Shown: piece after piece, positions 39,996 to 48,762 of the stretch
How positions within the stretch are numbered: position 1 is the first letter of the stretch
Layout of the letters: each line of letters begins with the position of its first letter
DNA from: Azospirillum oryzae
GTDB lineage: Bacteria > Pseudomonadota > Alphaproteobacteria > Azospirillales > Azospirillaceae
DNA: 64,000 nucleotides
Reading direction: 5' to 3'
Assembly: GCF_900177515.1 (NCBI RefSeq)
Contig: NZ_FXAK01000008.1
Location: forward strand, 1-64,000
The notes under the pieces: model-generated
Told to the model about the DNA's origin: nothing
Seen by the model: the letters and a program-made list of their open reading frames with translations, nothing else
Database searches by the model: none
Program-made: the position numbers and the translations under genes

Positions 39996-40535
39996 ATGAG
40001 CGATCACGACCCCACCGTCGTCCGGCCGGTGCCGAAACCCCGCGTCCCCCTGGGCATCGAAGAGGTGCTGGTCGCCATCACCATGGCGGTGGTGGCGCTG
40101 ATCACCTTCGCCAACGTCGTGGTGCGCTACCTGACCGACGTCTCCTTCGCCTTCACCGAGGAATATTCAATCGCGCTGATGGTGATCCTGACCTTCCTCG
40201 GCGCGTCGGCCGCGGTGGTGAAGGACCGGCACATCCGCATCACCTTCATCACCGACAAGCTGTCGCCCGCCAACCGCCGCCGGACCGAGCAGTTCGCCAT
40301 GGCCTGCGTCGCGCTGATGTATGGGCTGCTGGTGGTCTACGGCACCTGGACGACCTGGGACGATTACCGGTTCGAGGTGACCTCGCCGGCGCTGGGGCTG
40401 CCGCAATGGATCTACACGATCTGGCTGCCGGTGCTGTCGCTGGTGGTGCTCGCCCGCACCATCGGCCGCATGATCCGCATCCATCGCGGCACCGAACCGC
40501 TGGAAACCGGACATATCCCGGAGGGTGAGCCGTGA
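39996..40535 (+). CDS. TRAP transporter small permease subunit (second system)
   Basis: 179 aa with four helices (LVAITMAVVALITFANVVVRYL onward). The DctQ motif here is FAFTEEYSIALMVILTFLGA. It overlaps the large-subunit gene by four bases (GTGA). No binding-protein gene is beside it, so the substrate is unknown. It is unlike the DctQ at 33.3 kb and is not a recent duplicate. Confidence 0.85.
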   Translation: MSDHDPTVVRPVPKPRVPLGIEEVLVAITMAVVALITFANVVVRYLTDVSFAFTEEYSIALMVILTFLGASAAVVKDRHIRITFITDKLSPANRRRTEQFAMACVALMYGLLVVYGTWTTWDDYRFEVTSPALGLPQWIYTIWLPVLSLVVLARTIGRMIRIHRGTEPLETGHIPEGEP

Positions 40536-41815
40536 TCACCACCCTTCTCTTCGGCTCCTTCCTGGTCATGATGCTGGCAGGCGTGCCGATCGCCGCCGCA
40601 TTGGGTCTGGCCGGCACCGCCGCAATCGCCTTCGCGCATCTGGGAGTGATCTCGGTCCCCACCAGCGTCTACACCGGCATCGCCAAATATCCGCTGCTGA
40701 CCATCCCGATGTTCGTTCTGGCCGGCACCATCTTCGACCGGTCGGGCGTGGCGCAGAAGCTGGTGCGCTTCGCCACCGCCATTGTCGGCCAGGGCAAGGG
40801 CGCGCTGGCGATCATCGCGGTGGTGGTGGCGATGATGATGGGCGGCATCTCCGGCTCCGGCCCGGCCATCGCTGCGGCGGTCTGCGGCGTGATGGCGCCC
40901 AGCATGATCCGCGCCGGCTATCCCCGCCCCTACATCGCCAGCGTCATCGCCGCGGCGGCGGCCACCGACATCCTGATCCCGCCGTCGGTCGCCCTCATCA
41001 TCTACAGCGTGCTGGTGCCGGCCGCCCCGACCACCTCGATGTTCGCCGCCGGCATCATCCCCGGCACGCTGGCCGGTCTCGCCCTCATCATCCCGGTCTA
41101 CTGGCTGGCGCGGAAACACAATCTGGGAGCCAAGCTGTCGCACGAGCCGCGCCCGCCCTTCTGGCGCAGCCTGTGGGACGCGTCGCTCGGCCTGTTCGCC
41201 AAGGTCATCATCCTGGGCGGCCTGCGGCTGGGCATCTTCACCCCGACCGAGGCGGCGGTGATCGCGGTGGCGTATGGCCTGCTGCTGGGCATGGTGGTCT
41301 ACCGCACCATCCGTTTCCGCGACCTTTACTCGATGCTGGTGGAGGCGGCGGAGATCTCCGCCATCATCCTGACGGTGATCGCGCTGGCCAGCGTGTTCGG
41401 CTGGGCGCTGAGCACCCTGTCGGTGATCGACCCCATCGCCGACGCCATCATCCATTCGGGTCTGGGCGAATATGGCGTGATGGCGCTGCTGGTGGTGATG
41501 CTGACCATCATCGGCACCTTCCTGGACGGCATCTCGATCTTCATCATCCTGCTGCCGCTGCTGATCCCCATCGCCACCGCCTACAAATGGGACCTGACCT
41601 GGTTCGGCGTCATCCTGACCCTGATGATCGCCGTCGGCCAGTTCACCCCGCCGATGGCCGTCAACCTGATGGTGGCCTGCCGCATGACCGGCTGTTCGAT
41701 GGAAAGCACGATCCGCTGGGTGATCTGGCCGCTGGTCACCATGCTGCTGGTGGTGGTGGCGGTGATCCTGTGGCCGGATCTGGCGCTGTGGATGCCCCGG
41801 CAGATGGGGTTCTAA
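40532..41815 (+). CDS. TRAP transporter large permease subunit (second system)
   Basis: 427 aa with about 12 membrane segments and intact DctM motifs: LTIPMFVLAGTIFDRSGVA, GGISGSGPAIAAAVCGVMAPSMIRAGY, ATDILIPPSVALIIYSVLVPAAPTTSM and GQFTPPMAVNLMVACRMTG. It begins with GTG overlapping the small-subunit stop. The gene order DctQ-DctM without DctP means an orphan binding protein must be coded elsewhere, or was lost. It converges with the small ORF after norR, with stops overlapping by about four bases. Confidence 0.9.
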   Translation: MITTLLFGSFLVMMLAGVPIAAALGLAGTAAIAFAHLGVISVPTSVYTGIAKYPLLTIPMFVLAGTIFDRSGVAQKLVRFATAIVGQGKGALAIIAVVVAMMMGGISGSGPAIAAAVCGVMAPSMIRAGYPRPYIASVIAAAAATDILIPPSVALIIYSVLVPAAPTTSMFAAGIIPGTLAGLALIIPVYWLARKHNLGAKLSHEPRPPFWRSLWDASLGLFAKVIILGGLRLGIFTPTEAAVIAVAYGLLLGMVVYRTIRFRDLYSMLVEAAEISAIILTVIALASVFGWALSTLSVIDPIADAIIHSGLGEYGVMALLVVMLTIIGTFLDGISIFIILLPLLIPIATAYKWDLTWFGVILTLMIAVGQFTPPMAVNLMVACRMTGCSMESTIRWVIWPLVTMLLVVVAVILWPDLALWMPRQMGF

Positions 41816-42078
41816 AGGAAGCGGGCGACGTCGCGGCTGGTCAGATGCAGGCTGGCCGCAACGTCGTAGCCGCGCCGGGCGATCTTGCCTGCCGCCGCGG
41901 CCTCGAACGCGCCACGGTTTGCGGTCGCGTAGGCGAGGCAGTCCTCCGGCGCCGGCTCCCGCGTGCCGAGCAGGGCGCGGAATGCCAAGCGGTGGACGGC
42001 GCACCAGCCACCATGCCCGGCCGGGCGGAAGACCAGCGCATCGATCTCCGCCCGCCAGGACAAATCCTCCCCGGTCAT
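41812..42078 (-). CDS. Small conserved-looking protein cotranslated with the NorR-like gene (DUF1488-like?)
   Basis: 88 aa, soluble. It begins MTGEDLSWRAEIDALVFRPA and ends SLHLTSRDVARFL. The pattern of an N-terminal strand pair followed by C-VHRLAFRALLG and a helical CLAYATANRGAFEAAAAGKI loosely recalls DUF1488 proteins, which I hold with low confidence. It is convincing as a gene because its ATG overlaps the stop of the NorR-like gene (ATGA). Its position suggests a link to nitric-oxide response, but no function can be given. Its 3' end overlaps the end of the TRAP gene on the other strand. Confidence 0.65.
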   Translation of the reverse strand: MTGEDLSWRAEIDALVFRPAGHGGWCAVHRLAFRALLGTREPAPEDCLAYATANRGAFEAAAAGKIARRGYDVAASLHLTSRDVARFL

Positions 42079-43685
42079 TCGCGCAGACCCAACCGCCGGG
42101 CCAGGCGGAACAGGTTGCTGCGATCCAGCCCGAGCGACCGTGCCGCCTGCGCCCAGTTGCCATCGTGGCGGGCCAGATGCGCGCGGATCATCCGGCGTTC
42201 GAGATCCTCCACCGCGTCGCGCAACGGCAGTTCGGGCAGGTCCGCCGGTTCCGGAATGCGGGGTTGCTGCGCCGGCATCGCTGTCGGTATGACACTTCCC
42301 TCCTCCTGCCCCAAATCCGCCAAGCCCAAATCCGCCGGAGTCAGGGTCAGCACGCCGCCGTCCGGCGGACGGGCGACGCGGGCGCGGATGGCGCCGCGGC
42401 CGATGGCGTGCTCCAACTCGCGCACGTTGCCGGGCCAGGGATAGGCCAGCATGCGCCGCTCCGCCGCCGCCGACAGGCGCAGGTTGCGCAAGCCCAGCCG
42501 CGCCCGGTTGCGCTCCAGGAACAAGCCGGCCAGCCGCAGGATGTCGGTGCCGCGGTCGCGCAGCGGCGGCACCCGCAGCGGATAGACGCTGAGCCGGTGA
42601 TAGACGTCGGCGCGGAAGCGGCCCTCCCGCACCTCCGCCGCGAGGTCGCGGTTGGTGGCGGCGATCACCCGCACATCGACGGTGATGTGTCGGTCCGAGC
42701 CGACGCGCTGGATCTCGCCGTTCTGCAGCGCCCGCAGCATCTTGGCCTGCGCCGCCAGCGGCAGTTCGCCGACCTCGTCCAGAAACAGGGTGCCGCCGTC
42801 GGCCAGTTCGAACTTGCCGCGCCGGTCGGCCACCGCGCCGGAAAAGGCGCCGCGCACATGGCCGAACAGTTCGCTTTCCACAAGGGCGTCCGGCAGCGCC
42901 GCGCAGTTGACATGGACGAGCGGCCCGGCGGCGCGGGGGGAGCGGGCGTGCAGCCGACGGGCCACCAGTTCCTTTCCCACCCCGGTCTCGCCCAGCACCA
43001 GCACGACGAGGTCGCTGGCCGCCACGGTATCGACTTCCGCCAGCAGGGCCGCCATCGCCGGGCTGCCGCCGACCGCCTCGAGATCGAGCCCCGGCGCCGG
43101 TTCGTCGAGAACGCGCAAGGCCGTTCCGCCATCGCCGACCACAGCCGCCCGCCGCTCCACCGCGGTCGCGAGGTCGGCCGTCAACTGCGCCCAGGCGGCA
43201 ATCGCCCCGTCCCAGCCATCGAACCGTCCTTCGTTCAGCGCGTCCAGAGTCAACACGCCCCAGGGTCGGCCGTCGACGCTCAGTGGCGCCCCGACGCAAT
43301 CATGGACATGCAAGCGCTGGCTAAGGTCGGGGATCAGCCCGTCATAAGGGTCGGGCAACTCGCAGCCGGCGGGAAAACGCAGCGGTCCACCATCGGCTTC
43401 GGCAATCGCCTGCAGGCGGGGATGCTCGTCCAGCTCGAAACGGCGGCCGAGCGTGTCGGGGCTGAGCCCGCGTGTGGCGAGCGGCACCAGCATCCCCTCC
43501 CCCGCCTTGACACCATCGGAGCGACCGTCGTGGCGCAGCAGCGCGCAGGCGTCGCACGGCAGATGGCGGGACATCAGGTCGAGCAGCAGGGGCCACAGCC
43601 GTGCCGGATCGTCCAATGCCTGCAACAGGGCTCCAGCCTCGTCCAGCGGGAGCGACGATGTCGAAATGACCGCTTCGTTGTCCAT
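42075..43685 (-). CDS. norR: NorR-like sigma54-dependent activator
   Basis: 536 aa. An N-terminal GAF domain (about 20-175; FDGWDGAIAAWAQLTADLAT at its end) is expected to hold a non-haem iron that senses nitric oxide. The AAA+ domain (about 205-430) has GETGVGKELVAR, a sigma54 contact loop GAFSGA, GGTLFLDEVGELP and an R finger region. A Fis-type HTH ends the protein (GNWAQAARSLGLDRSNLFRLARRLGL). The order GAF-AAA-HTH and the divergent hmp gene identify it as NorR. A GT-N7-AC site and a -24/-12 promoter lie in the shared intergenic region. Confidence 0.9.
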   Translation of the reverse strand: MDNEAVISTSSLPLDEAGALLQALDDPARLWPLLLDLMSRHLPCDACALLRHDGRSDGVKAGEGMLVPLATRGLSPDTLGRRFELDEHPRLQAIAEADGGPLRFPAGCELPDPYDGLIPDLSQRLHVHDCVGAPLSVDGRPWGVLTLDALNEGRFDGWDGAIAAWAQLTADLATAVERRAAVVGDGGTALRVLDEPAPGLDLEAVGGSPAMAALLAEVDTVAASDLVVLVLGETGVGKELVARRLHARSPRAAGPLVHVNCAALPDALVESELFGHVRGAFSGAVADRRGKFELADGGTLFLDEVGELPLAAQAKMLRALQNGEIQRVGSDRHITVDVRVIAATNRDLAAEVREGRFRADVYHRLSVYPLRVPPLRDRGTDILRLAGLFLERNRARLGLRNLRLSAAAERRMLAYPWPGNVRELEHAIGRGAIRARVARPPDGGVLTLTPADLGLADLGQEEGSVIPTAMPAQQPRIPEPADLPELPLRDAVEDLERRMIRAHLARHDGNWAQAARSLGLDRSNLFRLARRLGLRE

Positions 43686-43705
43686 CAGACATCATAACCT
43701 GCGTG

Positions 43706-43716
43706 GTCGCTTTGAC
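43706..43716. promoter_or_regulatory. Candidate NorR binding site
   Basis: gtcgctttgac fits the GT-N7-AC core of NorR enhancer sites. It lies about 55 bases upstream of the sigma54 promoter of hmp. Only one good copy is seen, whereas E. coli uses three. Confidence 0.4.
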
Positions 43717-43759
43717 AACGCCCCGTCCGCACGGCGCGGAATCCCTGGCTGCGTCGCTT

Positions 43760-43775
43760 TGGCACAGGGCTTGCC
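43760..43775 (+). promoter_or_regulatory. Sigma54 (-24/-12) promoter of hmp
   Basis: TGGCACAGGGCTTGCC has GG at 43761-43762 and GC at 43773-43774 with ten bases between, a near-consensus sigma54 promoter. It sits about 45 bases before the hmp ATG, just where a NorR-controlled promoter should be. Confidence 0.8.
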
Positions 43776-43818
43776 ATTCCATTGCGACATCGTGACGCGC
43801 AAAAGGATTGCCCTCTTC

Positions 43819-44994
43819 ATGCTGACGCCTGACCAGACCGCCGTCATCAAGGCCACCGCCCACGTGGTCGCCGCCAACGCCAACAAGATCACCGGCACCT
43901 TCTATCCGCTGATGTTCGAGCGCTTCCCCGAGGTGCGCGCCGTCTTCAACCAAAGCCACCAGCGCAGCAGCGCCCAGCCGGAAGCGCTGGCCAACGCCAT
44001 CATCGCCTACGCCTCCAACATCGACCGGCTGGAGGTTCTGGGGCCGGCGGTCGAGGCCATCGTGCAGAAGCACGTGTCGCTCAACATCACCCCGGACCAG
44101 TACAAGATCGTCGGCACCTGCCTGATGGAGGCCATCGGCAAGGTGCTGGGCGACGCGGTGACGGCCGAGGTCGCCGACGCCTGGGGTGCCGCCTACTGGC
44201 AGCTGGCCGACCTGCTGATCGCGGCGGAGGAGACGGAATATGCCCGCAAGGCGGCGCTGACCGGCGGCTGGCGCGGCGCCCGGCGCTTCCGCATCGTGGA
44301 GAAGACGCCGGAAAGCGCCGTCATCACCTCCTTCCGGCTGGCGCCGGTCGACGGCGGGCGGGTGATGGACTTCCATCCCGGCCAGTATCTCGGCCTGCGC
44401 CTGACGGTCGACGGCGAGACCGTCCACCGCAACTACAGCCTCTCTGCCTCGCCGAACGGCCGCGACTACCGCATCTCGGTGAAGCGCGAACCGCAGGGAC
44501 TGGTCTCCGGCTTCCTGCATGACCGCATCCAGGTCGGTGACGAGATCGACGTCTATCCGCCGGCCGGCGAGTTCGTGCTGCGCGAGGGTGCCGGCCCGCT
44601 GCTGCTGATCACCGGCGGCGTCGGCCAGACCCCCGCCCTGCCGCTGGCCGAACAGGCGCTGGCCGCCGGCCGCAAGGTCATCTATGTGCATGCCGCGCTC
44701 AACGGCTCGGTCCACGCCTTCCGCCGGCAGATCGACGAGTTGGCCGCCCTGCACAAGGCGCTCAAGCCGGTCTATTGTTATGCCAAGCCGCAGCCGGGCG
44801 ATCAGCCGCACATGGTCGGCCTGCTCGACCAGGAGCGGTTGGCGGACCTGCTGCCGAAGGAGCCGGGCGTGGCCGCCTATGTCGTCGGCCCGAAGCCCTT
44901 CATGGCCGCGGTGGTCAAGGCGCTGACCGCGCTGGGGCTGCCGGAATCGTCGATCGTTCACGAGTTCTTCGGCCCGCGGGAAGCGCTCGCCTGA
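43819..44994 (+). CDS. hmp: Flavohaemoprotein, nitric oxide dioxygenase
   Basis: 391 aa cytoplasmic enzyme that converts nitric oxide and oxygen to nitrate using NAD(P)H. The globin domain (1-140) has Tyr29 (GTFYPLMF), Gln near 53 and proximal His85 (VQKHVSL), the same numbers as in E. coli Hmp. The FAD domain (about 150-260) has HRNYSLS, and the NAD domain has ITGGVGQTP and a C-terminal FFGPREALA. AAAGGA precedes the ATG. Divergent norR and a sigma54 promoter indicate nitric oxide-induced expression. Confidence 0.95.
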   Translation: MLTPDQTAVIKATAHVVAANANKITGTFYPLMFERFPEVRAVFNQSHQRSSAQPEALANAIIAYASNIDRLEVLGPAVEAIVQKHVSLNITPDQYKIVGTCLMEAIGKVLGDAVTAEVADAWGAAYWQLADLLIAAEETEYARKAALTGGWRGARRFRIVEKTPESAVITSFRLAPVDGGRVMDFHPGQYLGLRLTVDGETVHRNYSLSASPNGRDYRISVKREPQGLVSGFLHDRIQVGDEIDVYPPAGEFVLREGAGPLLLITGGVGQTPALPLAEQALAAGRKVIYVHAALNGSVHAFRRQIDELAALHKALKPVYCYAKPQPGDQPHMVGLLDQERLADLLPKEPGVAAYVVGPKPFMAAVVKALTALGLPESSIVHEFFGPREALA

Positions 44995-45030
44995 CGCGGC
45001 ACCCGAACACCATTGCCTCCGACTGAAGGA

Positions 45031-45061
45031 GCCGGCCTTTCGCAAGGCCGGCCCTTTTTTT
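45031..45061 (+). terminator. Intrinsic terminator of hmp
   Basis: Stem gccggcctt/aaggccggc with a tcgc loop, followed by a seven-base T run; 36 bases after the hmp stop. Confidence 0.9.
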
Positions 45062-45479
45062 GGCTGATATGCGCCCGCTCACGCCGGTGCGTCCGGCGGT
45101 TGCGAGTAAATCTGTTATATCACCTAAATCCGGTGTGATTTGCCGAGGCATAGACCACCATTCCGACTTTCCTTCCCCAGAGTGTGCGCCTTTTCGGTGA
45201 AATCATTACGTGACACGGCTGGCCGACCATTGCGCTGCGACGCAATCCGCAACGCACCCCGGAAGAATCGTGGATTCTCCTTATTTCTTTCTTAGCGATT
45301 TTGGCGCTTTCCTAGTCATGGAACGGTCAAATTATTTGCATTTGTTCCTTTTCCGAGACATCGCCGACGGCCGTCCCGGAGCGGGACGGAGGAAACAGTG
45401 ATGCGGCGAGAGCCGGAACGGCCGGCCGCAGTGACGTGTGGAGCGCTGGTGCCCGAGAGCACCGATGGGGGAGGACGGT
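45062..45479. other. Intergenic region before the second MCP
   Basis: 418 bases, locally more AT-rich than its surroundings. It should hold the MCP promoter. A weak inverted repeat (atcacc...ggtgtgat, 45119-45139) is the only symmetric element noticed. No convincing ORF is present. Confidence 0.4.
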
Positions 45480-47657
45480 ATGTCGAACGATAGCCGGAGC
45501 ATGACGCTCCAGGGAGGCCCCGCCAAAGGCGGCGCCTGGTATTCCGGGTTACGCGCCAAGCTGATGATCGCCATCGGCGTGGTGTTGTCCGGCACGCTGG
45601 TGGCCGCCGCCGTGGCGCTGATCGGCTATGCGAATGTGCGCACCACCATCGACGCCATCGTCGGTGAGGCGGTGCCGGCGATGACGGAGGGCATGGCGGT
45701 GGCGCAGCAGGCCGAACGGCTGGTGGCGCTGGCCCCCGCCCTGACGTCGGCCACCGATGCCGCCGCGCGGGAGGCAGTCTCCGCCCGCATCGCCGAGGCG
45801 AAGGAGGAATTCAACGCCCGCCTTTCCCGGCTGCGGGCCACCGGCTCCGCCGGGGACCAGCTCGCCGCCATCGAAGAGGCGTCGCAGGGGCTGCTCAACA
45901 ACCTCGTACAGCTCGACCAGGCGGCGGCCGAACGGGTGGCGCTCGCCGCCGAACGCACGGCGATGCTGCCGAAGGTGATGGCGGCCGAAGCGGAAATCCA
46001 GAAATTCGCCGCCCCCTGGACCTCCGTCCTCAACAATGACGAGGAGCAGGCCCGCTCCACCCTGTCCGAACCCGACACCGACTCCGCCGCAATGCGCGAG
46101 GCGGCCGCCGCACTGGCCAAGATCACGACCGAGAAGAAGCCGCTGGCGACCGTCACGGCCGAGGCGGCCAACGTCCGCAACATGCTGATGGAAGCGGCGA
46201 GCACCAGCGACGACCAGCGGCTGGCCATCATCGAGACCCGTGTCGGCGTTTCGCTGGCCGGGCTGGTGAACAGCGCGAAGGATCTGCCGGAGCGGCTGGC
46301 CGCCGTCGCCACCAAGCAGGCGGAGCTGCTGAACGGCTTTTCGGTCGGCGAGACCTCGCTGGTCACCATCCGGCAGAAGGAACTGCTGATCCAGGGCTAT
46401 TTCATCCAGCTGCTGGAGAGCAACCACGCCCTGACCACCACCCTGTCCAAGGGGATCGCCACCCTGGTCGAAGGCCAGAAGCGCAACATCGCCGAGGCCA
46501 GCGGCGCCACCACCCGCATGCTGGACAACAGCCGGCTGACCCAGATAGCCGTCGCCGTCGCCAGCATCCTGGTGTCGATCCTGGTGGTCTGGCTCTATAT
46601 CGGCCGCATCGTCATCCGCCGGATGATGGAGCTGAAGACCGGCATGGGCCGGATCGCCGCCGGCGACCTCGACGCCGAGATCAAGCTGAGCGGCCATGAC
46701 GAGATCGCGGAGATGGGGGCGGCGCTGCTCGTCTTCCGCGACACCGCGCGCGAGGTGGAGACCACCCGCGCCGCCGCCGAGGCCGAGCGCCAGCGGGCCG
46801 CCGGCGAACGCCGCCAGACCATGCTGTCGCTGGCCGACCAGTTCGAGAACGGCGTGAAAACGGTGGTGGAGACGGTGTCCGCCGCCGCCACCCAGATGCA
46901 CCAGACCGCCGCCGGCATGGTGGCGACCGCCGACGACACCTCCCGCCAGGCCGGCAGTGCCGCCGAGGCGGCGGAGACCGCGTCGGTCAACGTCGACGGC
47001 GCCGCATCGGCCGCACATGAGCTGTCGCAGTCGATCAGCGAGATCGCCCGGCAGGTGACCGAATCGGCGACAATCGCCGCCAAGGCGGCAAACGAGGCCG
47101 ATCGCACCGACAGCACGATGCGGGAACTGAACGAGGCCGCCAGCCGCATCGGCGCGGTGCTCGACCTGATCTCCGATATCGCCGGCCAGACCAACCTGCT
47201 GGCGCTGAACGCGACCATCGAGGCGGCACGGGCCGGAGAGGCCGGCAAGGGCTTCGCCGTCGTGGCGCAGGAGGTCAAACAGCTGGCCAGCCAGACGGCG
47301 AAGGCCACCGAGCAGATCGCCGGCCAGATCGGCGCCATGCAGCAGGCGACCGGCGAGGCGGTGAACGCCATCCGCAGCATCGGCCAGACCATCGGCCGGC
47401 TGAACGACATCGCCGCCAGCATCGCCGCTGCGGTGGAGGAACAGGGCGCCGCCACGTCGGAGATCGCCCGCAATGTCCAGCAGGCGGCGGGCGGCACCGC
47501 CCAGGCCTCCCAGAACATCGGTCAGGTCCGCACCGCCGCCGGCCAGACCGGCCAGTCGGCGCAGGAGGTCCTGTCGGTCGCCCAGGAGGTCTCGAGCCAG
47601 ACCGACCGTCTCCAGCAGCAGATCGACCGCTTCCTCAGTCAGGTGCGGTCGGCGTAA
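45480..47657 (+). CDS. Methyl-accepting chemotaxis protein
   Basis: 725 aa chemoreceptor. TM1 near 24-50 (LMIAIGVVLSGTLVAAAVALIGY), a helical periplasmic sensor of about 300 residues, TM2 near 353-378 (VAVASILVSILVVWLYIG), HAMP, then the MCP domain with ISDIAGQTNLLALNATIEAA and GKGFAVVAQEVKQLA. No CheR pentapeptide. GGGGGAGGA stands before the ATG at 45480. It shares the overall plan of the MCP at 22.4 kb, but the sensor regions differ, so they probably detect different signals. Confidence 0.9.
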   Translation: MSNDSRSMTLQGGPAKGGAWYSGLRAKLMIAIGVVLSGTLVAAAVALIGYANVRTTIDAIVGEAVPAMTEGMAVAQQAERLVALAPALTSATDAAAREAVSARIAEAKEEFNARLSRLRATGSAGDQLAAIEEASQGLLNNLVQLDQAAAERVALAAERTAMLPKVMAAEAEIQKFAAPWTSVLNNDEEQARSTLSEPDTDSAAMREAAAALAKITTEKKPLATVTAEAANVRNMLMEAASTSDDQRLAIIETRVGVSLAGLVNSAKDLPERLAAVATKQAELLNGFSVGETSLVTIRQKELLIQGYFIQLLESNHALTTTLSKGIATLVEGQKRNIAEASGATTRMLDNSRLTQIAVAVASILVSILVVWLYIGRIVIRRMMELKTGMGRIAAGDLDAEIKLSGHDEIAEMGAALLVFRDTAREVETTRAAAEAERQRAAGERRQTMLSLADQFENGVKTVVETVSAAATQMHQTAAGMVATADDTSRQAGSAAEAAETASVNVDGAASAAHELSQSISEIARQVTESATIAAKAANEADRTDSTMRELNEAASRIGAVLDLISDIAGQTNLLALNATIEAARAGEAGKGFAVVAQEVKQLASQTAKATEQIAGQIGAMQQATGEAVNAIRSIGQTIGRLNDIAASIAAAVEEQGAATSEIARNVQQAAGGTAQASQNIGQVRTAAGQTGQSAQEVLSVAQEVSSQTDRLQQQIDRFLSQVRSA

Positions 47658-47789
47658 GGCGGAGCGAAAATCCGCCGGGAGCCCCGGGAGAGGAGCCTTC
47701 GCGCCCATCCTCCCGGGACAGCTTGCGGCGCGGGGTGCGCGAACGAAATGTAGTGTTGCTTCACAGGCGGATCGACAAAGCGGCTCGTC

Positions 47790-47804
47790 TGTAGTAAAAC
47801 TACA
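47790..47804. promoter_or_regulatory. HexR-type operator
   Basis: TGTAGTAAAACTACA is a perfect-arm palindrome matching the known HexR consensus (TGTARTNNNNNYTACA-like). It lies 31 bases before the regulator ATG. A weaker related copy begins tgtagtg at 47749. It predicts autoregulation of the hexR-eda operon. Confidence 0.75.
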
Positions 47805-47835
47805 TTCGTTTTCGGCAGCCACCGCTGGCCCACCC

Positions 47836-48762
47836 ATGCTGGACACCATCGCCTCGTCCCTCGACAGCCTGCGCCGCGCGGAAGCCGCGGTGGCCCGCAC
47901 CGTTCTGGCCGATCCGGAGGCCGCGGTCCGCGACAGTCTGGCGCAGCTGGCCGGGAAGGCGGGGGTCAGCGAACCGTCGGTCCTGCGCTTCTGCCGCTCG
48001 GCCGGTTTCGGCGGTTTTCAGGAATTCAAGATCTCGCTGGCCCAGCATCTGGCGGCCTCCGCCGTGCGCGAGGAGGTCGGCGACCGCCCGACCCCGCTGG
48101 TGCGCGACCTCACCCCCGGCGACAGCGTTGCCAGCGCCGCGGAAAAGGTGCTGAACCGCTCCATCGACGCACTGGTCCGCCTGCGCAGCCGGCTTGATGC
48201 CGGCGCGCTGGAAAAGGCGGCCGGGGTGCTGGCGCGGGCACAGCGGGTGCAGATCGTCGGCGTCGGCGCGTCGGGCACGGTGGCGCTGGACGCCCATCAC
48301 AAGCTGTTCCGCCTGCTGCCGCAGGTCACCGCCAGCACCGACGCCCATCTTCAGGCGATGGCGGCGGCGACTCTCGGCCCCGGCGACGCCCTGCTGGCGA
48401 TTTCCAAGACCGGTACCAGCGACGAGATCTTCGACGTCGCCGCCATCGCCCGCGACGGCGGCGCCACGGTGATCGCCATCACCGCGTCCGCGACGCCGCT
48501 GGCCGAACGCGCCGACATCCGCCTGACCGTCGATGTCGACGAAGACACCGCCGTTCACACCCCGATGGCCTCGCGGCTGGCGCAACTGGCGCTCATCGAC
48601 GTGCTGACCGTCGCCGTCGGTTTGCAGGCACCGCCGGGCCTCGACCGCCGTCTCGCCCGCATCAAGGCGGTCCTGGCCGGGCACCACCGCGTACCCGAGC
48701 GGCCGGCTTCCTTTTCAAACCCCGCATCCCCAATCATCCAGAAGAAATCCGAGGAATCCTGA
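47836..48762 (+). CDS. hexR: RpiR-family regulator, HexR type
   Basis: 308 aa. An N-terminal RpiR HTH (1-80; LAGKAGVSEPSVLRFCRSAGFGGFQEFKISLAQ) and a C-terminal SIS sugar-phosphate isomerase-like domain (about 125-265; VQIVGVGASGTVALDAHHKLFRLL, LLAISKTGTSDEI). HexR represses Entner-Doudoroff and other central sugar genes and is released by KDPG. The HexR-type palindrome upstream and the coupled eda gene support this assignment. Its stop overlaps the eda start by one base (TGATG). The final 35 residues are a variable tail. Confidence 0.85.
   Translation: MLDTIASSLDSLRRAEAAVARTVLADPEAAVRDSLAQLAGKAGVSEPSVLRFCRSAGFGGFQEFKISLAQHLAASAVREEVGDRPTPLVRDLTPGDSVASAAEKVLNRSIDALVRLRSRLDAGALEKAAGVLARAQRVQIVGVGASGTVALDAHHKLFRLLPQVTASTDAHLQAMAAATLGPGDALLAISKTGTSDEIFDVAAIARDGGATVIAITASATPLAERADIRLTVDVDEDTAVHTPMASRLAQLALIDVLTVAVGLQAPPGLDRRLARIKAVLAGHHRVPERPASFSNPASPIIQKKSEES

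Noticed and set aside
22359..47657. The two MCP genes as a recent tandem duplication
   Set aside because: Only the HAMP and signalling domains are alike; sensor lengths and sequences differ (about 450 against 300 residues).
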